This document shows positions 7,448 through 14,973 of a DNA stretch of 16,634 nucleotides, piece after piece. Under the pieces are notes generated by a model. That model was not told where the DNA came from. It worked only from the letters and a program-made list of their open reading frames with translations, and searched no databases. Each line of letters opens with the position of its first letter. Within the stretch, counting starts at the first letter, position 1. Made by a program: the position numbers and the translations under genes. The DNA is from Patescibacteria group bacterium (GTDB lineage Bacteria; Patescibacteriota; Dojkabacteria; SC72): assembly GCA_018818345.1 (NCBI GenBank), contig JAHISI010000082.1, positions 1 through 16,634 on the forward strand. Direction: 5' to 3'.

Positions 7448-8141
7448 ATATGACTACAGTACCTCTTTTAGCAAATCTTTTTGTGGGGTCAGAAAACATC
7501 ATCAAACCTCCAAAAAGTATTAGTACAAATCCGCCTATGAGTACATACCTATTCCATGCAATTGCAGTATTTACAATCTCTTTTTCAATTGTAAACGTAG
7601 CCGAAGATGGTCTAGTGCTCAGTACATTCTGCGGAGGACTTCCGTCTACGAGCATCACAGATTTGAAACTATCATCACTACCCGAATATTCCCAATTCAA
7701 AGTAGTATCTCCTAACTTAACAACTTCAAACGAAAGTCGTGCCATTACATCAGGCTCATCCGCAGTAGTATAGAGGGTATCTGTTCCAGATTGAGAGAAT
7801 CCAGTAAGCATCACTACTCCATTTTCATTATCTATACTTGTCTCATCCTCTGGCCATTGAGCAAAGAGTGCGTTATTTCTTTCCGCTTTCTTAAGTTGGA
7901 CATATTCTGGATCATAGGTAATTACAAATCTAGCAGATACTAATTCTTCTCCTGCAGAATCTATCATTACATCCACAGTAAAACCATTATTCTTGTTTGT
8001 AACAACCCCACCATCTGGATACAAAGAGAACATCGGTTCTGCAGCTTTGCATGGAGATACAAAAAGAAATCCTACAAGGATGAACGTTAGTAAAATAGTT
8101 TTTATATATTTTTTGACTATCACGGTATTAAATATTAACAT
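7434..8141 (-). CDS. Secreted, C-terminally anchored cohesin-like protein
   Basis: A 235-residue exported protein. A signal peptide lies at about 13-34 (hydrophobic ILLTFILVGFLFV, likely cleavage after CKAA). A beta-sandwich follows at about 37-187, with patterns typical of cohesin domains (FTVDVMIDSAGEELVSARFV, then ITYDPEYVQL, and VMARLSFEVVKLGDTTLNW). A membrane anchor sits at about 197-216, ending in a positively charged tail. Cohesin folds bind dockerins in cellulosomes but also occur alone in many non-cellulolytic bacteria as surface adhesion or binding modules; no dockerin is seen here. The topology places the domain outside the cell. The gene overlaps the following glycosyltransferase by 14 bases, so the two may work on the same surface structure. 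Fold call is moderate because cohesin sequences diverge. Confidence 0.75.
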   Translation of the reverse strand: MLIFNTVIVKKYIKTILLTFILVGFLFVSPCKAAEPMFSLYPDGGVVTNKNNGFTVDVMIDSAGEELVSARFVITYDPEYVQLKKAERNNALFAQWPEDETSIDNENGVVMLTGFSQSGTDTLYTTADEPDVMARLSFEVVKLGDTTLNWEYSGSDDSFKSVMLVDGSPPQNVLSTRPSSATFTIEKEIVNTAIAWNRYVLIGGFVLILFGGLMMFSDPTKRFAKRGTVVIYEED

Positions 8142-8170
8142 AATATATCTTATTTCAGAATATCAGATTA

Positions 8171-8974
8171 ATGGAAAGTATAAAACTATTGGCATTAGCA
8201 ATTACACAAGGGCTTTCCGAACTTCTTCCCGTCTCTAGTAGTGCGCATTTAATAATTCTTGGGAAAATGATTAATATCCCTACCTCAATCTTACTTCTTA
8301 CCTCATTACAGATAGGGACTACCGTTGCTATTATCGCATTTTTCTGGGAAAAATTGGTTCGCAATTTATTTACAAAAGCAAAACTACTCTTCTATTTCAA
8401 GATTCTTGTTTCCGTTGTACCCTCTGCAATATTAGGGATACTTTTTGAAAAGAAGATAGAAAGCGTATTAAGGGCTGAATGGATTATTGCCGCATCATTA
8501 ATATTTTGGGGAATTATTATGATTATCGCCCAAAGGAAAGTAGACACAAGTGATGCTGTTGATGATATTGAAAATATTACATGGCAACAATCATTACTGA
8601 TGGGGTTTGCCCAATCTATTGCTCTTATTCCTGGTACCTCAAGGTCTGGAATTACTACCTTAGCTGGAGTTGGTGTTGGTTTAAACAAATATACTGCCTT
8701 TGAATACAGCTTAGTTTTGGGGCTACCGGTACTTGTTGGATCCTCTCTGTGGACTATATATGAGGATTTAGCAGTAAATGGTCTCCCTGTATTATCAGGG
8801 CTAGACTTCTTTACCTACCTAAATACAGGAATCATTCTTTTAATCCCATTTTTAGTTGGATGTCTTTCTTTGCTAATCTTAAAAAAGATTAAAAGAGACA
8901 GGTGGTTGTCAGTGTTTGGTTTCTACAGAATAGGGTTGGGAGCTTTAATCCTAATATTCACCTATTTGCTATAG
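8171..8974 (+). CDS. uppP: Undecaprenyl-diphosphate phosphatase (BacA type)
   Basis: A 267-residue polytopic membrane enzyme that removes one phosphate from undecaprenyl pyrophosphate. This regenerates the carrier for peptidoglycan and other glycans and gives intrinsic bacitracin tolerance. Both family signatures are present. QGLSELLPVSSSAHL (13-27) contains the (E/Q)xxxE pair Q13/E17 and the His of the usual 'SSTGH' block, here H26. PGTSRSG (154-160) contains the catalytic-site arginine. Length is normal. A 29-base gap separates it from the divergent cohesin-like gene. Its last codons overlap the 3' end of gpmI on the other strand by six bases, with no hairpin terminator between them. A weak TTGACT/TAACAT pair at 8113-8141 could be its promoter. 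Confidence 0.95.
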   Translation: MESIKLLALAITQGLSELLPVSSSAHLIILGKMINIPTSILLLTSLQIGTTVAIIAFFWEKLVRNLFTKAKLLFYFKILVSVVPSAILGILFEKKIESVLRAEWIIAASLIFWGIIMIIAQRKVDTSDAVDDIENITWQQSLLMGFAQSIALIPGTSRSGITTLAGVGVGLNKYTAFEYSLVLGLPVLVGSSLWTIYEDLAVNGLPVLSGLDFFTYLNTGIILLIPFLVGCLSLLILKKIKRDRWLSVFGFYRIGLGALILIFTYLL

Positions 8975-10618
8975 CATATTGCGCAGGTCAACTCCGGTCA
9001 TATTTGCAGGAAGATCACATCCCAATATCCCTAAACAGGTGGGGGCAAGATCTGCCAACAATCCAGTTACTTTTGCATTATGTCCTGTGCCAATCTTTAG
9101 AATTGGAACACCCACTCTTGGTTGTATCTCGAGAATACTAGAAAGTATAATCAGAGGAACTGGATTGTTTGTATGTGCAATATCTACCTCCCCAGTCACC
9201 CTATTTATCATAGTCTCACAATTACCATGATCTGCGGTGATAATTACTGACCCTCCAACACCTAAAGTTTCTATTGTTATATCTTCAACACACTTATCAA
9301 TTACCTCATTGGCCATAACCGTGGCCTTGTAATCTCCTGTATGTCCAACCATATCTGGATTAGCAAAATTGATAAGGATAAAATCATAATGCACTTTGTT
9401 AAAATCTTTAAGTTTACTGACGACTTCATCTCGAATAATCTCTGCACTCATAGCAGGTACTTTTGAATAATCTTCAACCTTGGGAGACGGAATTATAAAG
9501 AATTCTTCCCCCTTATGTGGAGATTCCACACCACCATTGAAGAAATAGGTCACATGCATCTGTTTTTCCGTCTCCGCAATATGCAATTGAGTTTTACCGC
9601 AATTTGCCAATGTTCCCGCAAAAGATTGTCTAACCGGTTGAGGTGGGAATATCACATGCGCAGGCAAATTTTCTTCATAACCTGTCATAGTTGCGAAATA
9701 CACATCCTTAGGATAGTTTCTTCTGTTAAAATGTGGAAACTCCTTCATTACAAATGCCTTAGTTATCTGCCTAGCCCTATCCTCTCTGAAATTCCAAAAA
9801 AGTATTGCATCGCCATCTTTGACAGCTCCAATTGGTAAACCATCTTTTATAAACATTCTAGGCTTGAAAAACTGATCGTCTTCTCCACCCATGTACCCTT
9901 TTTGAATAGCCTCACTTGGATCCTCGAACGTATCCTCTGCCAAGCCAACCATTGCATCGTACGCAGCTTTAGTTCGCTCCCATCGATTATCCCTGTCCAT
10001 ACCATAGAATCTCCCCTGAATGGATGCAATATGTCCAATTCCTAGCTGTTTCATCTTCTGTTTTAATTTATCCATATACAAATATCCATCATGTGGAGGA
10101 GCATCTCTTCCATCTAACATAATGTGCAGCATTGGATCAATACCATTGGCTTTACAGATTTCAAGTATAGAAAAGAGGTGTTTAATATGCCCATGCACAC
10201 CAGCCGCACTTAATACACCCATTAGATGCACCGTAGTTTTCTTTGTCTTCACAGTCTCTATCATCTCTTGTATCACCCCATTCTTGTCCAAGTCATGAGC
10301 CTCAATAGCATCATTTATTCTTGGTAACGTTTGGTATACCACCTGCCCTGCCCCAATATTCAAATGGCCCACCTCACTATTCCCTGCCTCTTCAGCAGGC
10401 AACCCTACATGGGAACCAGAAGCATGTATCAAAGTAGATTTCCCATATGTCCAAGCCATATCAAGAAATGGAGTCTTTGCCCCCAACACAGCATTACCCA
10501 CTGGATCAGGATGTACACCAAAACCATCTAAAATGATTAATGTTACAAGATTCTTTTTAGGCGAAATATTCTCCTCTGGTATGGAGTTTGGTTGTCTTGC
10601 TTTAAATAATTCAAACAT
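8969..10618 (-). CDS. gpmI: 2,3-bisphosphoglycerate-independent phosphoglycerate mutase
   Basis: A cofactor-independent, metal-dependent enzyme (alkaline-phosphatase superfamily) that interconverts 3- and 2-phosphoglycerate in lower glycolysis. Seen in order: LIILDGFG (27-34, metal Asp), AGNSEVGHLNIGAGQVVYQ (78-96) with nucleophile S81, DGRDAPPHDG, the arginine-rich GRFYGMDRDNRWERTKAAYD, GHTGDY, ITADHGNCETM (metal ligands) and AHTNNPVPLI. The end MTGVDLRNML matches the family. At 549 residues it is longer than the usual 510 or so. The extra length comes from a short polar N-terminal extension (1-22) and about 20 residues inserted after PVPLI near the C-terminus. It is transcribed divergently from prfB, with only 41 bases between them, and overlaps uppP at the 3' end. 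Confidence 0.97.
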   Translation of the reverse strand: MFELFKARQPNSIPEENISPKKNLVTLIILDGFGVHPDPVGNAVLGAKTPFLDMAWTYGKSTLIHASGSHVGLPAEEAGNSEVGHLNIGAGQVVYQTLPRINDAIEAHDLDKNGVIQEMIETVKTKKTTVHLMGVLSAAGVHGHIKHLFSILEICKANGIDPMLHIMLDGRDAPPHDGYLYMDKLKQKMKQLGIGHIASIQGRFYGMDRDNRWERTKAAYDAMVGLAEDTFEDPSEAIQKGYMGGEDDQFFKPRMFIKDGLPIGAVKDGDAILFWNFREDRARQITKAFVMKEFPHFNRRNYPKDVYFATMTGYEENLPAHVIFPPQPVRQSFAGTLANCGKTQLHIAETEKQMHVTYFFNGGVESPHKGEEFFIIPSPKVEDYSKVPAMSAEIIRDEVVSKLKDFNKVHYDFILINFANPDMVGHTGDYKATVMANEVIDKCVEDITIETLGVGGSVIITADHGNCETMINRVTGEVDIAHTNNPVPLIILSSILEIQPRVGVPILKIGTGHNAKVTGLLADLAPTCLGILGCDLPANMTGVDLRNML

Positions 10619-10622
10619 AGGT

Positions 10623-10652
10623 CTGGCAGTTAATTGATTACTCTCATATAAT
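10623..10652 (+). promoter_or_regulatory. Promoter of prfB, leaderless
   Basis: CTGGCA (10623-10628), an 18-base spacer and TATAAT (10647-10652). The -10 ends seven bases before the ATG at 10660, so the predicted transcript begins at the start codon. There is no ribosome-binding site. The box lies in the 41-base divergent gap shared with gpmI, so the two transcription units may compete for polymerase. Confidence 0.6.
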
Positions 10653-10659
10653 ATACACT

Positions 10660-11745
10660 ATGGTTGATTTACGCAAAAAGGATATACAAGATTTACAGAA
10701 GGATATCTCTGATACTTTACTTAGTCTTGATTTAGATTCAAAAAAATCAAAGTTAAAAGTGCTAGAGGAGGAAACCATCCAAGAAGATTTCTGGAAGGAT
10801 ACTGAAACTGCTAAGAAAATAATGGAAGAAGCTGGGCAACTTAGAGAAGAGATAGAGACAGCAGAGAAACTACACCAAGATGTTAATTCCTTGGTTGAGC
10901 TTTTTAATTCCATTGAGCGAGAGACTGATCAGAATCAATTAATAGAAGAATATGAGAGCCTAAGACAAAGGTATGACAAATTTTCCATAAGGAAATTCCT
11001 CTCAAGCAAATACGATAAAGCCAACGCCATACTTACCATACATGCTGGGCAAGGTGGAACTGAATCAAATGATTGGGCAAGCATGCTAATGCGAATGTAC
11101 ACAATGTATTTTGACAAAATGGGTTGGAAATACAATATAACAGAGATATTAAATGGTACTGAAACTGGTATTGTAACTGTAACTATGGATATAATTGGCA
11201 CCTATGCCTTTGGATATCTAAAAAGAGAGCACGGTACACACAGACTAGTAAGAATCTCTCCCTTCAATGCACAAGGCCTAAGACAAACTACATTTGCAGG
11301 AGTTGAAGTATTGCCAATAATGGAAGATGTAGATCTAGACATTCAAATCCCAGATACTGATTTAGAATTCAAAGCTGTCAGAGCTGGTGGACCTGGAGGA
11401 CAAAACGTAAACAAGACCTCTTCTGCAGTACAAATAACACACATACCTACAGGCATTACAGTTCAATCTTCAGAGCAAAGAAGCCAACTTCAAAACAGAG
11501 AAACAGCTATGAAGGTATTGAAAGCTAAGCTTTTGAGAATTAAAATGGATGAAAGATTAGAGGAAATTTCTCAAATAAAGGGGAATTACAAAATCGCAGG
11601 ATGGGGAAATCAGATTAGAAATTATGTACTACATCCATACAAATTAGTTAAGGATTTAAGGACAGGTATAGAAACACAGAATCCTGAGTCCGTGTTGGAT
11701 GGTAATTTAGAAGAATTTGTTGAAGCCGAGATAAGATTACAGTAA
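10660..11745 (+). CDS. prfB: Peptide chain release factor 2 (RF2)
   Basis: Recognises UAA and UGA stop codons and triggers release of the finished chain. The 361-residue protein has the N-terminal helical domain (1-115). The codon-recognition tripeptide SPF (200-202) in HRLVRISPFNAQGLRQT distinguishes RF2 from RF1, which has PxT. The peptidyl-transferase motif RAGGPGGQNVNKT (241-253) has GGQ at 246-248. Length and ends match the family. The N-terminal coding region is one continuous frame: the autoregulatory in-frame UGA and +1 frameshift site common in bacterial prfB near codon 26 is absent. It heads the prfB-ftsE-ftsX order also known from Firmicutes. The presence of RF2 supports UGA acting as a stop in this genome. 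Confidence 0.97.
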   Translation: MVDLRKKDIQDLQKDISDTLLSLDLDSKKSKLKVLEEETIQEDFWKDTETAKKIMEEAGQLREEIETAEKLHQDVNSLVELFNSIERETDQNQLIEEYESLRQRYDKFSIRKFLSSKYDKANAILTIHAGQGGTESNDWASMLMRMYTMYFDKMGWKYNITEILNGTETGIVTVTMDIIGTYAFGYLKREHGTHRLVRISPFNAQGLRQTTFAGVEVLPIMEDVDLDIQIPDTDLEFKAVRAGGPGGQNVNKTSSAVQITHIPTGITVQSSEQRSQLQNRETAMKVLKAKLLRIKMDERLEEISQIKGNYKIAGWGNQIRNYVLHPYKLVKDLRTGIETQNPESVLDGNLEEFVEAEIRLQ

Positions 11746-11780
11746 TATATACACAAGTACTTAAACTGTCTACAACTGCC

Positions 11781-12707
11781 ATGTTACTTTTTGACAAAGT
11801 AAGTAAGAAATATGATGGAGATATAATTGCATTAGAAGATGTTGGTTTCAAGGTAGATCAAGGAGAGTTCTTTTTCTTGGTTGGTCCTTCCGGAGCCGGG
11901 AAAACAACTTTAATGAGATTATTAATTAGAGAAGAAATCCCTACATCAGGGAGTATTTTCTTTAAGGAAATAGATGTCCCTAATATCCCAAACAATCTAT
12001 TACCTACTTACAGACAAAGGTTAGGCATCGTGTTCCAGGATATAAAACTTCTTAGTACTAAAACATTGGAAGAGAATATTAACTTTGCATTGGAAATATT
12101 AGGCAAGGAAGATAAGGAAATAAAAGACACTACAGACTATTTGCTTGAAACTGTTTGCCTTCAGGATAGGAAGAATCTTTTCCCACACCAACTCTCTGGA
12201 GGAGAACAACAACGAGGAGCTATAGCCAGAGCTTTAGCCAACAACCCAGAGTTATTTATTGCAGATGAGCCTACTGGAAATTTAGATCCTGATAATGCTA
12301 TGCAGGTTTTGGAGATACTAAAGAAAATCAATAAAGGCGGAACTACAGTCATGATTATCAGCCATGATAGAGGTATCGTTAACGAAATGAAAACAAGAGT
12401 CGTACGAATGGATCAAGGGAAAGTAATCTCAGACAACAAAGGGGACTATGATACTGTAAAGACGCCAAAGAAAACATCTGCAGAAGAAACAAAAGACAAA
12501 GAAAGCAAGAAAGAAGAAGAGAATGTAAAATTCAAAGGATTAGACAAAGGAATTAATGATATCTTTGACAAGGCTAAGATATCTGATATGGATATGATTT
12601 TAAATCTTACCAACTCAGATCTTAATAATCTGAAACTCAATAAATCTCAACAAGACGAATTAGAAAAGTATGTAGCAAATTATTTAAGCAAAGAAAAACA
12701 TGAATAA
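11781..12707 (+). CDS. ftsE: Cell division ABC-transporter ATPase FtsE with C-terminal extension
   Basis: The ATPase half of FtsEX, which transmits ATP-driven movement through FtsX to a cell-wall hydrolase rather than moving a solute. Walker A GPSGAGKT (35-42), Q-loop Q86, signature LSGGEQQR (138-145), Walker B LFIADEPT (158-165, catalytic E163) and switch H195 are all intact. Canonical FtsE stops near residue 220. Here about 85-90 residues follow: a highly charged linker (KKTSAEETKDKESKKEEE) and a predicted small helical segment (about 250-304, containing SDMDMILNLTNSDLNNLKL). I do not recognise that extension. It overlaps ftsX by eight bases, indicating coupled translation. A start 36 bases after prfB suggests co-transcription. 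Confidence 0.95.
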   Translation: MLLFDKVSKKYDGDIIALEDVGFKVDQGEFFFLVGPSGAGKTTLMRLLIREEIPTSGSIFFKEIDVPNIPNNLLPTYRQRLGIVFQDIKLLSTKTLEENINFALEILGKEDKEIKDTTDYLLETVCLQDRKNLFPHQLSGGEQQRGAIARALANNPELFIADEPTGNLDPDNAMQVLEILKKINKGGTTVMIISHDRGIVNEMKTRVVRMDQGKVISDNKGDYDTVKTPKKTSAEETKDKESKKEEENVKFKGLDKGINDIFDKAKISDMDMILNLTNSDLNNLKLNKSQQDELEKYVANYLSKEKHE

Positions 12708-13626
12708 GACATCAAAAGTATTTGATACAACCAAAAAGAATGTTCGAAGAAATAGATGGCTTTCGTTTGCTACGATCTTTGTTAGCACAATAGTACTTTC
12801 CATAACTTCTTTTTTTATTAGTGCCGCTATACTCAGTAGAGTTGCGGTTAAATATTACGAGCAACGTTCGCAAGTAATCATCTTCTTCCAAAAAGATACT
12901 CCTGAGTCTGAGATCCTGACACTTAGAGATAAAATATATGATCCTACATTAATTGCAGATATTAAATATGTATCCCAAGAAGATGCGCTTTCAATATATA
13001 GAGAAGATTTTGCGGACAATCCTGACTTGATTTCAACAGTTACAGCTGATTCACTTCCCCCTAGCCTTGAGATTAGAGCCTATGATATTGATGGGCTACT
13101 TCAAGTAATTACTAATGTGAACCAAGAAAAGGATGTAAATCCCAGTATTGATGAGATTATGTACTTTAAAGATGTAGTTGATAATCTTAAATCGCTTTCA
13201 AGAATAATCAATGTCGGAGCTATTGTCTTGATATCTGGCCTCTTGGTTATATCCTTCTTCTTAATTAGAATCACAATTGGTTTTAACATCAATGCACATA
13301 AGGATGAGATTCAGATTATGAATCTTGTTGGGTCTACTAACTCCTTCATAAAAACACCATTCATATTAGAAGGGGCATTCTACGGTTTAGTCGGTGGTTT
13401 TTTGGCAGCTACATTAATAATAATTCCTTGGTATATTGTAGTTGCATATACACAAGGTACTGACTTTGCTAGTTGGTTAAATCAAATGCTTTCTGATTTT
13501 AATTTGAACTTCTTAAGAACTCCAAATATTGCCTTTATCCCTATTTACTACATCATTCACCTTGTCTTTGGATCACTTCTTGGTGTAGTTAGTAGCTTTA
13601 GTGCAGTAAAAAGGTATTTGAAATAG
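12700..13626 (+). CDS. ftsX: Cell division membrane protein FtsX
   Basis: The permease-like partner of FtsE, 308 residues with the standard four-segment layout. A first membrane helix lies at about 21-43 after a basic cytoplasmic start. A large external loop of about 120 residues follows (about 45-165, including YYEQRSQVIIFFQKDTPESE and SLPPSLEIRAYDIDG). Three more helices lie at about 172-196, 222-246 and 284-303. The external loop is the part that recruits and activates hydrolases in known systems. The gene starts inside the end of ftsE and stops two bases before the secreted peptidase gene, forming a tight three-gene module. The call is supported by FtsE next door, topology, and the VRRNRWLSFATIFVSTIVLS-like N-terminus typical of FtsX. 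Confidence 0.94.
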   Translation: MNKTSKVFDTTKKNVRRNRWLSFATIFVSTIVLSITSFFISAAILSRVAVKYYEQRSQVIIFFQKDTPESEILTLRDKIYDPTLIADIKYVSQEDALSIYREDFADNPDLISTVTADSLPPSLEIRAYDIDGLLQVITNVNQEKDVNPSIDEIMYFKDVVDNLKSLSRIINVGAIVLISGLLVISFFLIRITIGFNINAHKDEIQIMNLVGSTNSFIKTPFILEGAFYGLVGGFLAATLIIIPWYIVVAYTQGTDFASWLNQMLSDFNLNFLRTPNIAFIPIYYIIHLVFGSLLGVVSSFSAVKRYLK

Positions 13627-13628
13627 AT

Positions 13629-14903
13629 ATGAATATTAAAAGACTGGTTCCTACAACTTTAGTTACGATATTGTTAACTACCTTTTTCATTGGTTTGATG
13701 GGATACAAGGATAAGCCTGTATCAGCTTCTACTACATGCCCTGGATATATGTCAGAAGTTGAATGCTACAACTACCTTCTCGAGCAATTCACCAAGCTCC
13801 AAAAAGAGCAAGGGACACTTCAAAGTCAACTCAATGAAGAGCAATACAAACAACTAAGTCTCGAAGAAAAAATTACATATATATCCAATCAAGTAACCCA
13901 AACCCAGAAACTAATTAAATCTTTAGAAATCGAGATAGCTGCTCATGATATTGAAATCAAGCTCCTAGAGCAGGACATACAAGATAAAGAGGACTCTGTC
14001 TCACTAATGAAACAAGAGATCTCTGTCCTAGAGGGTACTGTTAATCAACGAATTTCAGAGTCATACAAATATTCATTCCTAAGTCCTTTTGATCTTTTCC
14101 TTGATTCTAAAAGTTTTTCAAATATATTAAGAAAAACTAAATATCTAATAGTTACTCGTGCACAGGACATTGCTTCTCTAGAAGATTACTCTCAGAAAGC
14201 AGTTGCTCTAAAAAGAGAAGAAGAAGATCTCTCTGGTCAAAAAACAAAACTATTAACAAAGCAGGATGCGATTCTTTCTGAAAGATCTGATTTGGCATCT
14301 AAAAATGAAAGTTTGAAAACACAAATAACTGAGAAGAATAGTCTTCTGGCTCAATCACAGGCGAAATCTGCTGAATTACTTTCAGCTTTAAGACAAAACA
14401 AAACATTACAATCACAATTAGATGCAGCAATCATTACTTGGATCAATGCACATATGGGCGAAATAGTGAACAGTGGCCCTGTTGCCAGAGGATCAATCAT
14501 TGGATATGTATATCCTGGGACATCAGCTTGTTCTACAGGGGCACATTTGCATTTTGGTATAGATACAAGAACATCTGGGACTTTTTCGGCTAGTGTAGAT
14601 CCATTTGCTGGATACCTTGTATGGGGTGAAGGTTCTGGAATAATTAATGCATATGATGGTTGGAACTATCCATATGTACGCTCAAACAAATACCAGGTCC
14701 CTATCGCAGGTACTGTAATCATGACCCAAGACTACCATAACGGAAGAGCTATAGATCTTTCCCGCCCTACGGGCGCTGCTAACGCACCGGTGCTTTCTGC
14801 ATACGGCGGAACTTTGTACAGAGGTGTTGATAGTTGTCATCAAAACTATGCCATAGTTGTACAAAGTGATGGGAAAAGATCTATCTATGTTCACCTAAAA
14901 TAG
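13629..14903 (+). CDS. Secreted coiled-coil peptidase with a circularly permuted M23/LytM domain
   Basis: A 424-residue exported protein, likely the wall hydrolase driven by FtsEX. A signal peptide lies at about 7-34 (ending VSASTT) and a long coiled coil at about 50-265, as in EnvC, PcsB and RipC. The C-terminal domain carries every LytM landmark but in swapped order. The 'end' of a normal M23 domain comes first: RGSIIGYVYPG, then CSTGAHLHFGI at 301-311 with H306/H308, then SVDPFAGYL. The 'beginning' comes second: VIMTQDYHNGRAIDLS at 363-378 with H370/D376, then APVLSAYGGTLYRGV, then IYVHL at 419-423 with H422. The chain stops right there. H-to-D spacing is five residues instead of the usual three. 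Cysteines 301 and 403 could bridge the two halves. It starts two bases after ftsX. Active enzyme or activator cannot be decided, but the metal ligands are present. Confidence 0.85.
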   Translation: MNIKRLVPTTLVTILLTTFFIGLMGYKDKPVSASTTCPGYMSEVECYNYLLEQFTKLQKEQGTLQSQLNEEQYKQLSLEEKITYISNQVTQTQKLIKSLEIEIAAHDIEIKLLEQDIQDKEDSVSLMKQEISVLEGTVNQRISESYKYSFLSPFDLFLDSKSFSNILRKTKYLIVTRAQDIASLEDYSQKAVALKREEEDLSGQKTKLLTKQDAILSERSDLASKNESLKTQITEKNSLLAQSQAKSAELLSALRQNKTLQSQLDAAIITWINAHMGEIVNSGPVARGSIIGYVYPGTSACSTGAHLHFGIDTRTSGTFSASVDPFAGYLVWGEGSGIINAYDGWNYPYVRSNKYQVPIAGTVIMTQDYHNGRAIDLSRPTGAANAPVLSAYGGTLYRGVDSCHQNYAIVVQSDGKRSIYVHLK

Positions 14904-14973
14904 CTATCCCCCTTTCCACTTACAGGATATTCTGCTAAACTAGATATTAATAAATTCATAGATATGTCCATCA

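Noticed and set aside
8113..8141. TTGACT ... TAACAT pair as uppP promoter
   Set aside because: The -35 is good but the -10 is poor and lies inside the start of the divergent gene; noted in the uppP entry but not listed as a feature.
13629..14903. The peptidase as a frameshifted or truncated normal M23 gene
   Set aside because: The bases after the stop do not continue into a second HLHF half in any frame I read, and the upstream half is intact in the same frame as the downstream half.
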